Source of the DNA: Spirochaetales bacterium
GTDB lineage: Bacteria > Spirochaetota > Spirochaetia > SZUA-6 > RPPD01
Assembly: GCA_016934415.1 (NCBI GenBank)
Contig: JAFGSW010000058.1
Location: 62,001-126,000, forward strand
Reading direction: 5' to 3'
DNA length: 64,000 bases
Under the pieces are notes generated by a model. The model saw nothing but the letters and a program-made list of their open reading frames with translations. It ran no database searches and was not told where the DNA came from. Each line of letters opens with the position of its first letter. The stretch's first letter is position 1. A program made the position numbers and the translations under genes. This document shows positions 17,929 to 25,898 of this stretch, piece by piece.

Positions 17929-19262
17929 GGTCGGGCCTCCGATCCTTCCATTATTCGCTCGATCCGGTCGCCGATGGGAAAAACGGGCTTCCCCAATCGT
18001 CGCCGCAGCGTGTTTCTCCCTTCGATTTTTCTCAGATACTTCCTGATCGTCGCCTCGGCGCGCGGCGAGCTTTTCATTTTTTTCCAAATTCCCTGCGAGT
18101 CGTCGCCGACCGTTCGGGCGATGTCCATCGCACAGAGGTGTGATTTTTGAGAAAACTCGTCGTCGACGAATGGTCCGGCGATCCTTTGCATCCCCATTTT
18201 CTCGTAAAGCGGGACGCTCGCCTCCATGGCGTCCGTGAAGATCATCCTGATCCCCGCCAGGAGCGACTTCACCACCATCAAGGCGATGAGGCTTTCCAGC
18301 ACCCTCGCCCTCATGGCGCCGTTCGACAGAATGACGAGTCTCCCCGCTTCCGCCATGGGCCCGGTCGTTTTCGCCGCCTTGAGGAGGGAAACCGGCAGAG
18401 ACGTCTCAAGCGGAAGCCGGCCTCGGCGTCCGGACCCGCCCGTTACGATGCGGATGGAACCCACGTAGCTTTGAAGGCGGCCGTCGTACACGACGATGGG
18501 AGTCGATCGGTCCGCGTATTGCTTGAATTCGTCCTTGACGCGTCCCATGAAATCCCGGTATTTCCCCTTATCGGATTTTTGGGATTTCTGGTAGATCGCG
18601 TAATATCCCTTTTCAATAACCTCGAAGAATTTTTCCCTTTCCCGGTCGCTGACCGCTTCCTTGGCGTACAGGGATTCCGATATCCAGATGAGACCCCGCA
18701 CGTTGCCGAAAATCGAGGCCACCGTTTTCCGCTCATCGTCGTTCATAAAGAAGCGGGATCGGACGCGCGCGCCCAGGTCCATCAAAAGCGTCGGCAGGAA
18801 AAAGGAGAGGGCGACGCCGGAGAGCGAGATCGCCAGGGGCAGCACGATATACAGGACGGAAGGGAAAAGGACCACGGAGAAAATGAGGGCCGTGATATTG
18901 CTCAGGCAAAGGAAAGCGCTGCCGATTTTACGGCTCGCTTTTTTTTCCGGTTCCCAGCACTGGTTCCTGCCGGGCAGCACCGGCATTCCCCAGGAGCCCA
19001 GGAAGAAGAGGACGGACAGAAAACCGTAGATCAGGGAGCCGGTGAAAGGGATGAGTTTTTGGATTCCCAGGACGGATTGAAGGAGGAGCACGAAAGAGAA
19101 TAATAGAAAGAATCCGGCGTCCATGACCGCCCATTGCCTGTTGGCGTAGCGGTAACACAACACCAGGCCGTAAAGGTACATGTTCGCCGCCAGGTACATC
19201 TCCACATCGGCGAAAAAAAGCAGCGCGAGGGGAAGGACGAAAGCCAAGAACGTGACGATCAT
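17925..19262 (-). CDS. Membrane protein with FeeM/GNAT-like N-acyltransferase domain
   Basis: A 445-residue protein starting at ATG 19260-19262 (ATGA overlap). Residues 1-170 hold five or six hydrophobic helices. The C-terminal part (about 200-400) reads as an acyltransferase of the N-acyl amino acid synthase/autoinducer-synthase branch of the GNAT fold: an N-terminal helix with SLYAKEAVSDREREKFFEV, a strand PIVVYDGRLQSYVGSIRIV, a variable loop, AEAGRLVILSNGAMRARVLE, then IRMIFTDAMEASVPLYEKMG followed by MQ. The last is the usual LYEKLGF-like end of the fold. FeeM joins a long acyl chain from ACP to an amino acid. With an ACP and a thioesterase in the operon, an N-acyl amino acid product is plausible. 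The call is by pattern, not search. Confidence 0.55.
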   Translation of the reverse strand: MIVTFLAFVLPLALLFFADVEMYLAANMYLYGLVLCYRYANRQWAVMDAGFFLLFSFVLLLQSVLGIQKLIPFTGSLIYGFLSVLFFLGSWGMPVLPGRNQCWEPEKKASRKIGSAFLCLSNITALIFSVVLFPSVLYIVLPLAISLSGVALSFFLPTLLMDLGARVRSRFFMNDDERKTVASIFGNVRGLIWISESLYAKEAVSDREREKFFEVIEKGYYAIYQKSQKSDKGKYRDFMGRVKDEFKQYADRSTPIVVYDGRLQSYVGSIRIVTGGSGRRGRLPLETSLPVSLLKAAKTTGPMAEAGRLVILSNGAMRARVLESLIALMVVKSLLAGIRMIFTDAMEASVPLYEKMGMQRIAGPFVDDEFSQKSHLCAMDIARTVGDDSQGIWKKMKSSPRAEATIRKYLRKIEGRNTLRRRLGKPVFPIGDRIERIMEGSEARP

Positions 19263-20359
19263 GATTCTCCTCCGATCATTCGCGTGAATCGGTCGACGCG
19301 GTCGATCAGCACCCGCAGGGTTCCCGTCACCTTCGGGTCGAGACCCGGTCTGGCGGAAGCGAAAACGAGGACGGACCGCAGGTACGCGGGATCGATGCCG
19401 ACGGTTTCCTGTTCCAGATTCTTTCCCGTGAACGTAAAGGCGGCTCCCTTCTCGAGGGATTCGGTCAGAAACGCAATTTGGTCGACCGCCTCCGTCTGTT
19501 GTTCGGAAAAGAACTCGGGCAGGGAAAGACGGGTGTTGATGCTCACATAACGACACGCCAGGTTGGCGGGGGCCGCTCTGACCGCCTTATCGATCAGCGC
19601 CATTCCCTTTTCCACGAACCCGATCTTGTCCAAGCCCGTATTGGCGTCGATCGCCCGCATCACCGTCGCCGATCCCATCCAGGCGTCGAACTCCGGATCC
19701 TTGCCGCCTAAAACCGGGGAAAGCGTCTCCAGGAGGAGATAGCCTTCGTTCCTGTAGGACCGCAGGAGAAGCGCCGCCGCCAGATCCCTTGCCTTCAATG
19801 AGAAGGCGGCATCAGGCGCGGGCCTGCCGGGCGCGTTCAGCAGGACCGACGCGGCGGTGGCGCCGAAGAGATCCGCTTTTCCGGAGGAAATGAGGGAGGT
19901 TTCGTTTCGTCGATAGACTTCGGGGACATCGTCCCAGGCCAGGTTCGCGCGAGGAAGACTCCCTTGGTCGCAGCGCAAGCGCGGCGTCAGCCAGGAAAGG
20001 AATCGGCCCGGGAGGTCGGCGTCATCCGGGGCATCCGCGTTTTCCACAGGTCCGGTTTTTCCGGAATAGAGATATCGAACGACGGCGTCGGGAAAGGGAA
20101 GCGGCCGTCCATCGACGTCTTTGGGGATTTCCAGCGGGGATTTCGCGCCCGACGCCAACCAAGCGAGCCAGGCCTTCTCAAAAGGCCTGATCCCGTCGGG
20201 AGTCTCCTGATTCAATTCCGTTTGGGGGTGTGAGAAGTGAAACGCGAGGTAGAAGAGAAATCCGGCGGTCAGCAACAACGCAACGGCCGAAGCGATGAAC
20301 ACCCGCCTTTTATTCCGCTCCCCGCCCGGTGCGGCGGCGAGATTTTTCGTTTCCCTCAT
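19259..20359 (-). CDS. Membrane-anchored TPR-like protein, third paralogue
   Basis: A 366-residue protein from ATG 20357-20359, which overlaps the thioesterase stop as ATGA; the open frame extends 69 codons upstream but only as shadow. One signal anchor (RRVFIASAVALLLTAGFLFY) places the rest outside the inner membrane. Residues about 220-310 (AWMGSATVMRAIDANTGLDK, a K-G helix MALIDKAVRAAP, then LSLPEFFSEQQTEAVDQI) match the modules at 11908-12588 and 12592-13278. Adjacent genes encode the thioesterase and the N-acyltransferase, so it may hold the periplasmic side of the complex. No catalytic motif seen. Confidence 0.7.
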   Translation of the reverse strand: MRETKNLAAAPGGERNKRRVFIASAVALLLTAGFLFYLAFHFSHPQTELNQETPDGIRPFEKAWLAWLASGAKSPLEIPKDVDGRPLPFPDAVVRYLYSGKTGPVENADAPDDADLPGRFLSWLTPRLRCDQGSLPRANLAWDDVPEVYRRNETSLISSGKADLFGATAASVLLNAPGRPAPDAAFSLKARDLAAALLLRSYRNEGYLLLETLSPVLGGKDPEFDAWMGSATVMRAIDANTGLDKIGFVEKGMALIDKAVRAAPANLACRYVSINTRLSLPEFFSEQQTEAVDQIAFLTESLEKGAAFTFTGKNLEQETVGIDPAYLRSVLVFASARPGLDPKVTGTLRVLIDRVDRFTRMIGGES

Positions 20360-20787
20360 CCGGGGATTCCTCCTTGAAATTTCAACAGATACTCCCGCAC
20401 TCGTTTCTCGACCCAAGCGGGAAGCTTGAGCAGCATTTTCGCGTCTTTCACGCAGATCACTTCGCTGACGCCGGACGCGTGCAACTCGCCGTTCCCCGTA
20501 TTTCTGATCCGATGCGAGAAACCAATCTTGGACGCGGTCACCGCGGCGATGAGGCTTTCGCAGCACACGGCTTGGCCAAACCGGACGGGTTTCCGGTACT
20601 CGACCTTAACCGATGAAACCACGAAAGCGAGGTTTTCGTCCTCAAAGCGCGGACAGGCGATTCCCGCCTTCTCCGCCACGGCGAACCTGCCCAGTTCGAA
20701 CCAGGACAGGTAGTACATATTGTTCACGATCCGGTAGGAGTCGACTTCGTAAAACCGGATCTGTATCGGCGAGGGAAGCCATTTCAC
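20356..20787 (-). CDS. Hotdog-fold acyl thioesterase (YbgC/4HBT family)
   Basis: A 143-residue protein starting at GTG 20785-20787, whose last bases overlap the KS-CLF stop (GTGA). The start of the hotdog domain IQIRFYEVDSYRIVNNMYYL is characteristic, with the position of the catalytic Asp of the 4-hydroxybenzoyl-CoA thioesterase family occupied in YEVDSYRIVNN. A strand VSSVKVEYRKPVRFGQAV and a helix LGRFAVAEKAG complete the pattern. Such enzymes release acyl chains from CoA or ACP, and single hotdog thioesterases are standard in arylpolyene-type clusters. Size is normal for the family. Confidence 0.85.
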   Translation of the reverse strand: MKWLPSPIQIRFYEVDSYRIVNNMYYLSWFELGRFAVAEKAGIACPRFEDENLAFVVSSVKVEYRKPVRFGQAVCCESLIAAVTASKIGFSHRIRNTGNGELHASGVSEVICVKDAKMLLKLPAWVEKRVREYLLKFQGGIPG

Positions 20788-23240
20788 GGCCGCAGCCCGC
20801 CCGCGAGAAACGCTCCCGCGGACCCGCCCGCCGAGAGCGATCCGATCAAAGCGGTCATGGGGCCTTCCAGGGTCCGCATGCCCCTGAGGAGTCGCGCGGC
20901 GGATTCCTCCCCGTGCGGAACGCCGAGCGCTTTCTTTTCCGGGGAAAGCAGGCAGTACAGGGCGAGATTGTAAAACGGGGCCACGCCGGACGCCATCCCG
21001 AAATACGCGGATGCGCTGGTGACGGGAAGATCGGGGAAGACCGAATTGACGGCCGCGATTTCCAACCGGCTGTCCGCCTCGAGACAATTCCCCTCGCCGG
21101 CGTAGTAGGCGGGCGCGGCGCCCCGGCGTTTGATTTCGCGCAAGATGCGTTCGAGCGGATTTTCCCGCATCGCGTAGGTGGACGGGAAACCGGGCGATCC
21201 GTCCAGCATGACCGAATCGACTCGGGCATACCGCTTGGCGTTTCTGAGTTCCGCGTCCTCGTTTCTTTCGAGAACGAAAAAAACGGCGCCCTCCCCGGGC
21301 ACGTTGCCCGAAAGCGCGCCGGCGTAGCAATTCTGGAGGTGCGAGGATCCGGCGTTTCCGATGTCGATGAGGGCCCGATGATACGCGGCGGAATATTCGC
21401 TCACGGCCCCGACCAGGATGGCCCGGCACGCGCCGCTCTGCAACAGGCATTGGGCCATGCGCAGCGCGGCGTAGGGACTCGATGCCCCCTGTGCGATCAC
21501 CGTCGTGTAGCCCTTGATTTTCAGCTCGATCGAAATGTATCCCAGGTGGGCGTTGACGACGGTGTTGGGGAAGACGTTCGCGTCGGCGAATTTCACGCCT
21601 TTTTCCAGAACGGTGCCGTAAAAATCGGCGACGGACGCCAGGGCACCCGTGCCCGTGGCCGATACGAGACCGACGTCGGCGGCGTTGGCGCCCGTGATCC
21701 GGAGATTGGAGTCCGCGAGGGCCAACGCGGCGGCGGCGGCGGAGAGCTTCGATATCCTGTCCATCTTCCTCACGTTTTTCAGGCGGAGCCGCGCGCATTC
21801 CGCCTCCAGTTTCGTCCGATCGACTGTGCCGGCCCTGCTCGAGGAAAGCGCGCGGTTGAATCCGCGCACCGGATCGATGTCCTTGATGAACGGTTTTTCA
21901 TCCGCGAGCGCGGCCTTCAGGGCGTCGAGCCCGAACTTGTCGGCGGGGCTCACGATTCCGACGCCGGTGACGACGATGACGTCGCCGGATCGCGGATTCG
22001 CCATGAAAGCGGGCGGCGTTTTTTCCCCCGGCCCGATTACGACGGCGACATTGTTGCCGCCGAAGGCGAAGGCCGTCTTTATGCCGATCGACCCGCGCAG
22101 TTCCCCGGCTTCCCCCCGGACATACGCCAGATCGCACCCCGGCCGCGGCTCGCTGAAATTGCAGATGGGGATGGTCCGCCGTTCCCGGAGCGCCTTCGCC
22201 AGCAGGGCGAGTTCGACGGCGCCGGAGGCCCCCAGCGTATGGCCGATCGCGGATTTGACGGCGGACACCGGGGCGCCGGACAGCGCCGCCACCTGCTTGA
22301 TGGCGCGCGTTTCGACGGCGTCGTTGTGGAGCGTTCCCGTGCCGTGAGAGGCGACGTACGGCGCTTCCCCGGCGAGATCGAGGCCGGATAACGCTTTCTC
22401 GATGCAGATCCGTATTGTTTCCCCCGTCGGGTTGGACGCCGTCGGATGGTAGGCGTCGCTCGTTCCGGCGACGCCGAGCACGCTCGGATAATCGGGTTCG
22501 GGATCGCCGGGCCGGAGGAGGCGTTTTTCGAGCGCGAGCACGCCGGCCCCCTCGCCGATGCTGATTCCGGAGTCGGTGGTGCTGAACGGGGAACAACGGT
22601 TCACGGCCAGCGATTTGATGGATGTGAATCCGGCAAGGGACATGAGACTCAAGGGATCCGTCCCGCCGATCAAGGCGAGATCGATCTCCTCCCGCGCGAA
22701 CAGTTCCCGGGCCATCATGACGGGGTGAAGGGAAGCCGAGCAGGCGGTCGAAAAAAGGAACCGCGGCCCTTCGATTCCGTATTCATAGGCGACGCGGTCG
22801 ACGCAGACGTGGAGGGGATAGGTGAGATAGGAGCTCATCCTGATCCGCGGCTCGCCGGATTTGAAAAGGCGGTAATCCTCCTCCAGGCGGGTGAAGCCCG
22901 AAAGGGAGGTGCCGACGAAGATCCCGACGCGCCGTTGGGAGAGCCGTTCGGGGGGTATCCCGGCGTCGGCCAGGGCCTCCTGCAAGGCGATGAACAGGAG
23001 GATTTCACCCCGTTCCATCGGCAACCGGCGATCGCTCGAAACCACGCGGCCGAGGAGCTTCTTCAAGCCCTCGTCGTCGAGAGGGATCCGGCCGGCGTTC
23101 CTCGTTTGGAGTCCCCCTGTGGGAATACGGTCGATCGGCCGAATGCTGTCTTTACCCCGGATGACGCTGTCCCAGTTTTCCCGGACATTGAGCCCCGCAG
23201 CGCTGATGACCCCGATTCCGGCGATGTGCATCGTGTCCAT
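20784..23240 (-). CDS. Ketosynthase-chain length factor fusion (KS-CLF)
   Basis: An 818-residue protein; ATG at 23238-23240 starts 7 bases after the ACP-GcvT stop and begins directly with the KS strand MHIAGIGVISAAG, whereas the upstream in-frame extension is polar shadow. The first domain (about 1-410) is a complete condensing enzyme: Cys167 in STACSASLHP, His299 in SHGTGT and His334 in KSAIGHTLGASG. The second (about 415-818) has the same fold but lacks catalysis: the Cys position is Gly585 (AQGASS), and neither the HGT nor the GHT motif survives (GEGNCLEAD and SAYFGMASG). A dead KS beside a live one is the chain-length-factor arrangement of type II polyketide and arylpolyene systems. There the two are normally separate proteins; here they are one chain. 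Confidence 0.9.
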   Translation of the reverse strand: MDTMHIAGIGVISAAGLNVRENWDSVIRGKDSIRPIDRIPTGGLQTRNAGRIPLDDEGLKKLLGRVVSSDRRLPMERGEILLFIALQEALADAGIPPERLSQRRVGIFVGTSLSGFTRLEEDYRLFKSGEPRIRMSSYLTYPLHVCVDRVAYEYGIEGPRFLFSTACSASLHPVMMARELFAREEIDLALIGGTDPLSLMSLAGFTSIKSLAVNRCSPFSTTDSGISIGEGAGVLALEKRLLRPGDPEPDYPSVLGVAGTSDAYHPTASNPTGETIRICIEKALSGLDLAGEAPYVASHGTGTLHNDAVETRAIKQVAALSGAPVSAVKSAIGHTLGASGAVELALLAKALRERRTIPICNFSEPRPGCDLAYVRGEAGELRGSIGIKTAFAFGGNNVAVVIGPGEKTPPAFMANPRSGDVIVVTGVGIVSPADKFGLDALKAALADEKPFIKDIDPVRGFNRALSSSRAGTVDRTKLEAECARLRLKNVRKMDRISKLSAAAAALALADSNLRITGANAADVGLVSATGTGALASVADFYGTVLEKGVKFADANVFPNTVVNAHLGYISIELKIKGYTTVIAQGASSPYAALRMAQCLLQSGACRAILVGAVSEYSAAYHRALIDIGNAGSSHLQNCYAGALSGNVPGEGAVFFVLERNEDAELRNAKRYARVDSVMLDGSPGFPSTYAMRENPLERILREIKRRGAAPAYYAGEGNCLEADSRLEIAAVNSVFPDLPVTSASAYFGMASGVAPFYNLALYCLLSPEKKALGVPHGEESAARLLRGMRTLEGPMTALIGSLSAGGSAGAFLAGGLRP

Positions 23241-23247
23241 GGCGGGC

Positions 23248-24618
23248 CTATTCCATCTGCGTGCGCGCGCTGCGAGTGAGGAAGATCGGGGTGGAGCACG
23301 TTCGGATCGGATGCCTCGCGCCGTCCGGCCGCCGGATCTCATAACAATCGTTTCCGGCAAAGGCGAATTCCTTTTCGAGTTCGGCGTATCCGAAAAGGGC
23401 GCCCAGAAGGGGGGACCATTGGAGGAAGAGCGTTTTTCCTATCGTCCGGTCGTCCAAGACCACCTCGCCGTCGACGGGGTCCGTTCCGGCGGGGGCCGCC
23501 AGGACAAAGGCGACGATCCTGTGAGTGTGCGTTTCCATTTCGCGGACGACGGCTTCACGGCCGGAAAAATCCCCCTTTTTCGCGTCGACCATCCAGCGCA
23601 GCTCATTGGGGATGGGAGACGCGCCTGCGGAGACGGTCGCGCCGATCCTCGGAAAGCGGACTTCCCGGGACGCGACCTCGAGGCAGTCGGTCAGAAGCGC
23701 GGCATCGGTTTCCAGGCGGACGGCGACGCCGCCCGCGGCGCTCGACAGGAAAGCGGCCAGCCGATCTTCCATGCCGGCCGGCAAGAATATCCTGAATCCG
23801 TATTCGTTCGTCACGCCGGCGCGGAAAATCTCCAGCGGGGCGCCTTCCCATTCCGCCCGCATGAAATGGAGGTAGGAAAGCCCCGTCACCTCGAAGGGAG
23901 CGAGCGGTTTGACGATCTTCCAGGAAAACGGCCCCTCGCACACGACCTGGGCGAATTGATCGGAAACGTCCGTCACGATCAGGCCCCTGGCGGCCGCCTG
24001 TTCCTCGATCCAGCGGGCGCCGGTCGCGTCGCCCGGCGTGGGCAGGAACCAGAACTTTTCGTCGAACATGAGGATATTGACCAGGTCGATGATCATGCCG
24101 TCGGCGTCGAGCAGCGCCGCGTGCATGGCTCGCCGCGGCTCCAGGACGATGTCTTTTCCCGCCGTCAGCCAGGTGATGAACTCGAAGGCGCCGGGCTGCT
24201 CATCCAGTGAGAGGATGGCGGGACGCGCCTTGTACATGAGCGTTTCCGTGCGGAGCGCCTTGTAGGCGGGGAGCCACGGCGTCTGCCCGGCGACGGCGAC
24301 GATTGTCGCCCCGTCCGCGGCGACCCTCTGTTCGGAAGAGAGGATGTAGTCGACGAGCGTATTGACGGAAAGAAAGACTTCGAGGTTGTCCTCTTTGATC
24401 GTCACCCCGAATTCCTCCTCGATTCCCACGACCAGCTCGAGGGCGTCGATGGAATCGAGTCCCAGGCCCATGCCGAACAGGGGCGAATCGTCGTCGATAT
24501 GCTCCGCTTCCATTCCCAGGTTCAGGCGCGTGATGAGCACTTCTTTCACCCGGCGGAGCGTTTCCCGCCGTTTTTCGTTTCGTGAGGCGGCGCGCGCCGT
24601 CTTTTTTTCTTTTTCCAT
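23248..24618 (-). CDS. Acyl carrier protein fused to a GcvT-like folate-binding domain
   Basis: A 456-residue protein. ATG 24616-24618 has AAGGA five bases upstream; a GTG four codons earlier is possible. Residues about 1-95 are an acyl carrier protein with the phosphopantetheine serine at Ser56 (GLGLDSIDALEL). Residues about 130-450 are an aminomethyltransferase (GcvT)-like fold: a segment with LSLDEQPGAFEFITWLTAGK, the ALLDADGMIIDLVNILMFDE hairpin, GVTNEYGFRIFLPAGMEDRL, a block ending WMVDAKKGDFSGREAV that matches the GcvT motif before its folate-binding loop, and a C-terminal barrel. GcvT, YgfZ and related enzymes use tetrahydrofolate in one-carbon chemistry. An ACP fusion is unfamiliar to me. 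It could modify the tethered chain or act as a gatekeeper; folate use is not proven. Confidence 0.82.
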   Translation of the reverse strand: MEKEKKTARAASRNEKRRETLRRVKEVLITRLNLGMEAEHIDDDSPLFGMGLGLDSIDALELVVGIEEEFGVTIKEDNLEVFLSVNTLVDYILSSEQRVAADGATIVAVAGQTPWLPAYKALRTETLMYKARPAILSLDEQPGAFEFITWLTAGKDIVLEPRRAMHAALLDADGMIIDLVNILMFDEKFWFLPTPGDATGARWIEEQAAARGLIVTDVSDQFAQVVCEGPFSWKIVKPLAPFEVTGLSYLHFMRAEWEGAPLEIFRAGVTNEYGFRIFLPAGMEDRLAAFLSSAAGGVAVRLETDAALLTDCLEVASREVRFPRIGATVSAGASPIPNELRWMVDAKKGDFSGREAVVREMETHTHRIVAFVLAAPAGTDPVDGEVVLDDRTIGKTLFLQWSPLLGALFGYAELEKEFAFAGNDCYEIRRPDGARHPIRTCSTPIFLTRSARTQME

Positions 24619-24643
24619 AATTTCCTTCACCGTATGTTGATTT

Positions 24644-25144
24644 TCAGAATCCGTCGCGTTCGGAAACCGAGAGTTCGCCGGTTACGACCGTCGCCCTTCC
24701 GGCCGACGCCTTGACATTGACGAGCGATAAGTTGCCCATTTTTCGGACCACGGAAACCGCCATCTCGAGCGTATTCCCGGGCTTCATGGGCGAAATGAAT
24801 TTCACGTTGACCTTCACGAGGTACCCGACCCTTCCCGCGAGCGAGGAGAGGTCGGCGGCCGTTCCGTTCGCGCCGCCGCATGATTCCAGCGCCGCCGCGA
24901 GGTACACGACGGCCGTCAACTGCGCCAGCGATTCCACGATCAGAACGCCGGGTACGATGGGTTCCCCCGGGAAATGGCCCTGAAAGAACCACTCGTTGAG
25001 GGTGTAGTGCTTGACGCCGTTTCCCGACTTTCCCGGGATGATATTGAACGCCGAATCAAGCAGGAGGAAGGGATATTTATGCGGCAGCATCCTCTGAATC
25101 TCCGCGGCGTCGAACGCCAGGAGGTTGGTCGGCCGATCGTTCAC
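24644..25144 (-). CDS. FabZ-type 3-hydroxyacyl-ACP dehydratase
   Basis: A 166-residue hotdog protein with the FabZ core: RMLPHKYPFLLLD, FFQGHFPGEPIVPGVLIVES (catalytic His in GHFPG and acidic residue in LIVES) and NVKFISPMKPGNTL. It starts at GTG 25142-25144, overlapping the FabG stop as GTGA. The family dehydrates 3-hydroxyacyl-ACP to the trans-2-enoyl form. As no enoyl reductase follows in the operon, the double bonds could be retained, giving a polyene chain as in arylpolyenes. Confidence 0.92.
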   Translation of the reverse strand: MNDRPTNLLAFDAAEIQRMLPHKYPFLLLDSAFNIIPGKSGNGVKHYTLNEWFFQGHFPGEPIVPGVLIVESLAQLTAVVYLAAALESCGGANGTAADLSSLAGRVGYLVKVNVKFISPMKPGNTLEMAVSVVRKMGNLSLVNVKASAGRATVVTGELSVSERDGF

Positions 25145-25863
25145 GAGAGCCCCCCGTCCACGACAACCGTCGTTCCCGTGATATAGGACGCCCGGTCGCC
25201 GGCGAGAAAGGCGACGACTTTCGCTATCTCCTCCGGTTCGGCCGGACGCCGCAAGGCTATCGCCTCGAGTTGCCTCGTCTTCAATTGGTTGGGGATCTTG
25301 GCGTACATATCCGTCTTTACGAAACCGGGAGCCACGCCGACGACCCTGATGTTGTGTTTGCCCATTTCCCTCGCCAAAGATTTCGTAAAGGCGATGATCC
25401 CCGCCTTGCTGGCCGCGTAATTGGACTGGCCCTCCGGCGCCGCGATCCCGCTTACGGATGAAACATTCACGACGACCCCGGATTTTTGGGCCATCATCTT
25501 TTTGATAAACCGCTTCGTCATCCTCGCCGTCCCGATGAGGTTGGTGGTGACGACCTTTTCGAACGCCTCGTCGGACATGAGCGCGAACCAGTTATCCATG
25601 GCCACGCCGGCGTTGTTGACAAGCACGTCGAGCCGGGCCTCATCTTTGAAAACGGTTTCAAAGAGGGCGTCGATATCGGCCGAGTCGTCTAAAGCGCATC
25701 TCAAAGCCTTGGCGCGGCCTTCGCCGAGGCTCTTCGCCAGTTCCAACGCCTCCTTTTCCCGGGAATGATAGGTAAAGGTGACGCGGTAGCCGTTTCGGTG
25801 GAATTCCTCGACGATTGCCTTTCCGATACCCCGACTTCCGCCGGTTATAAGCGCGTGTAACAT
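25141..25863 (-). CDS. FabG-type 3-oxoacyl-ACP reductase, first gene of the operon
   Basis: A 240-residue short-chain dehydrogenase with the NADPH-binding GGSRGIGKA, NNAGVAMDN, catalytic Ser in VSSVSG and Tyr-Lys in YAASKAG, and the C-terminal GTTVVVDGG. The sequence resembles the FabG-like reductases of arylpolyene clusters. It reduces the 3-keto group after each condensation. There is no Shine-Dalgarno site; the -10 hexamer TAAATT ends six bases before the ATG, so translation is probably leaderless. All 17 genes that follow to 6732 run in the same direction with overlaps or very small gaps. Confidence 0.93.
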   Translation of the reverse strand: MLHALITGGSRGIGKAIVEEFHRNGYRVTFTYHSREKEALELAKSLGEGRAKALRCALDDSADIDALFETVFKDEARLDVLVNNAGVAMDNWFALMSDEAFEKVVTTNLIGTARMTKRFIKKMMAQKSGVVVNVSSVSGIAAPEGQSNYAASKAGIIAFTKSLAREMGKHNIRVVGVAPGFVKTDMYAKIPNQLKTRQLEAIALRRPAEPEEIAKVVAFLAGDRASYITGTTVVVDGGLS

Positions 25864-25898
25864 GAAAGCAATTTACCATGCATTATTGGTCGTTTCAA
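25864..25898 (-). promoter_or_regulatory. Promoter of the long biosynthesis/export operon
   Basis: Reading the minus strand: TTGAAA (25898-25893), a 17-base spacer, TAAATT (25875-25870), then GAAAGC in plus notation and the fabG ATG at 25863-25861. The predicted transcription start falls on or within a base or two of the A of ATG. The surrounding 80 bases are strikingly AT-rich against the GC-rich coding sequence. Confidence 0.6.

Noticed and set aside
23248-24618. Reading the GcvT-like protein as part of a glycine cleavage system
   Set aside because: It is fused to an ACP and lies in an acyl-chain operon, and no gcvH or gcvP gene is present.
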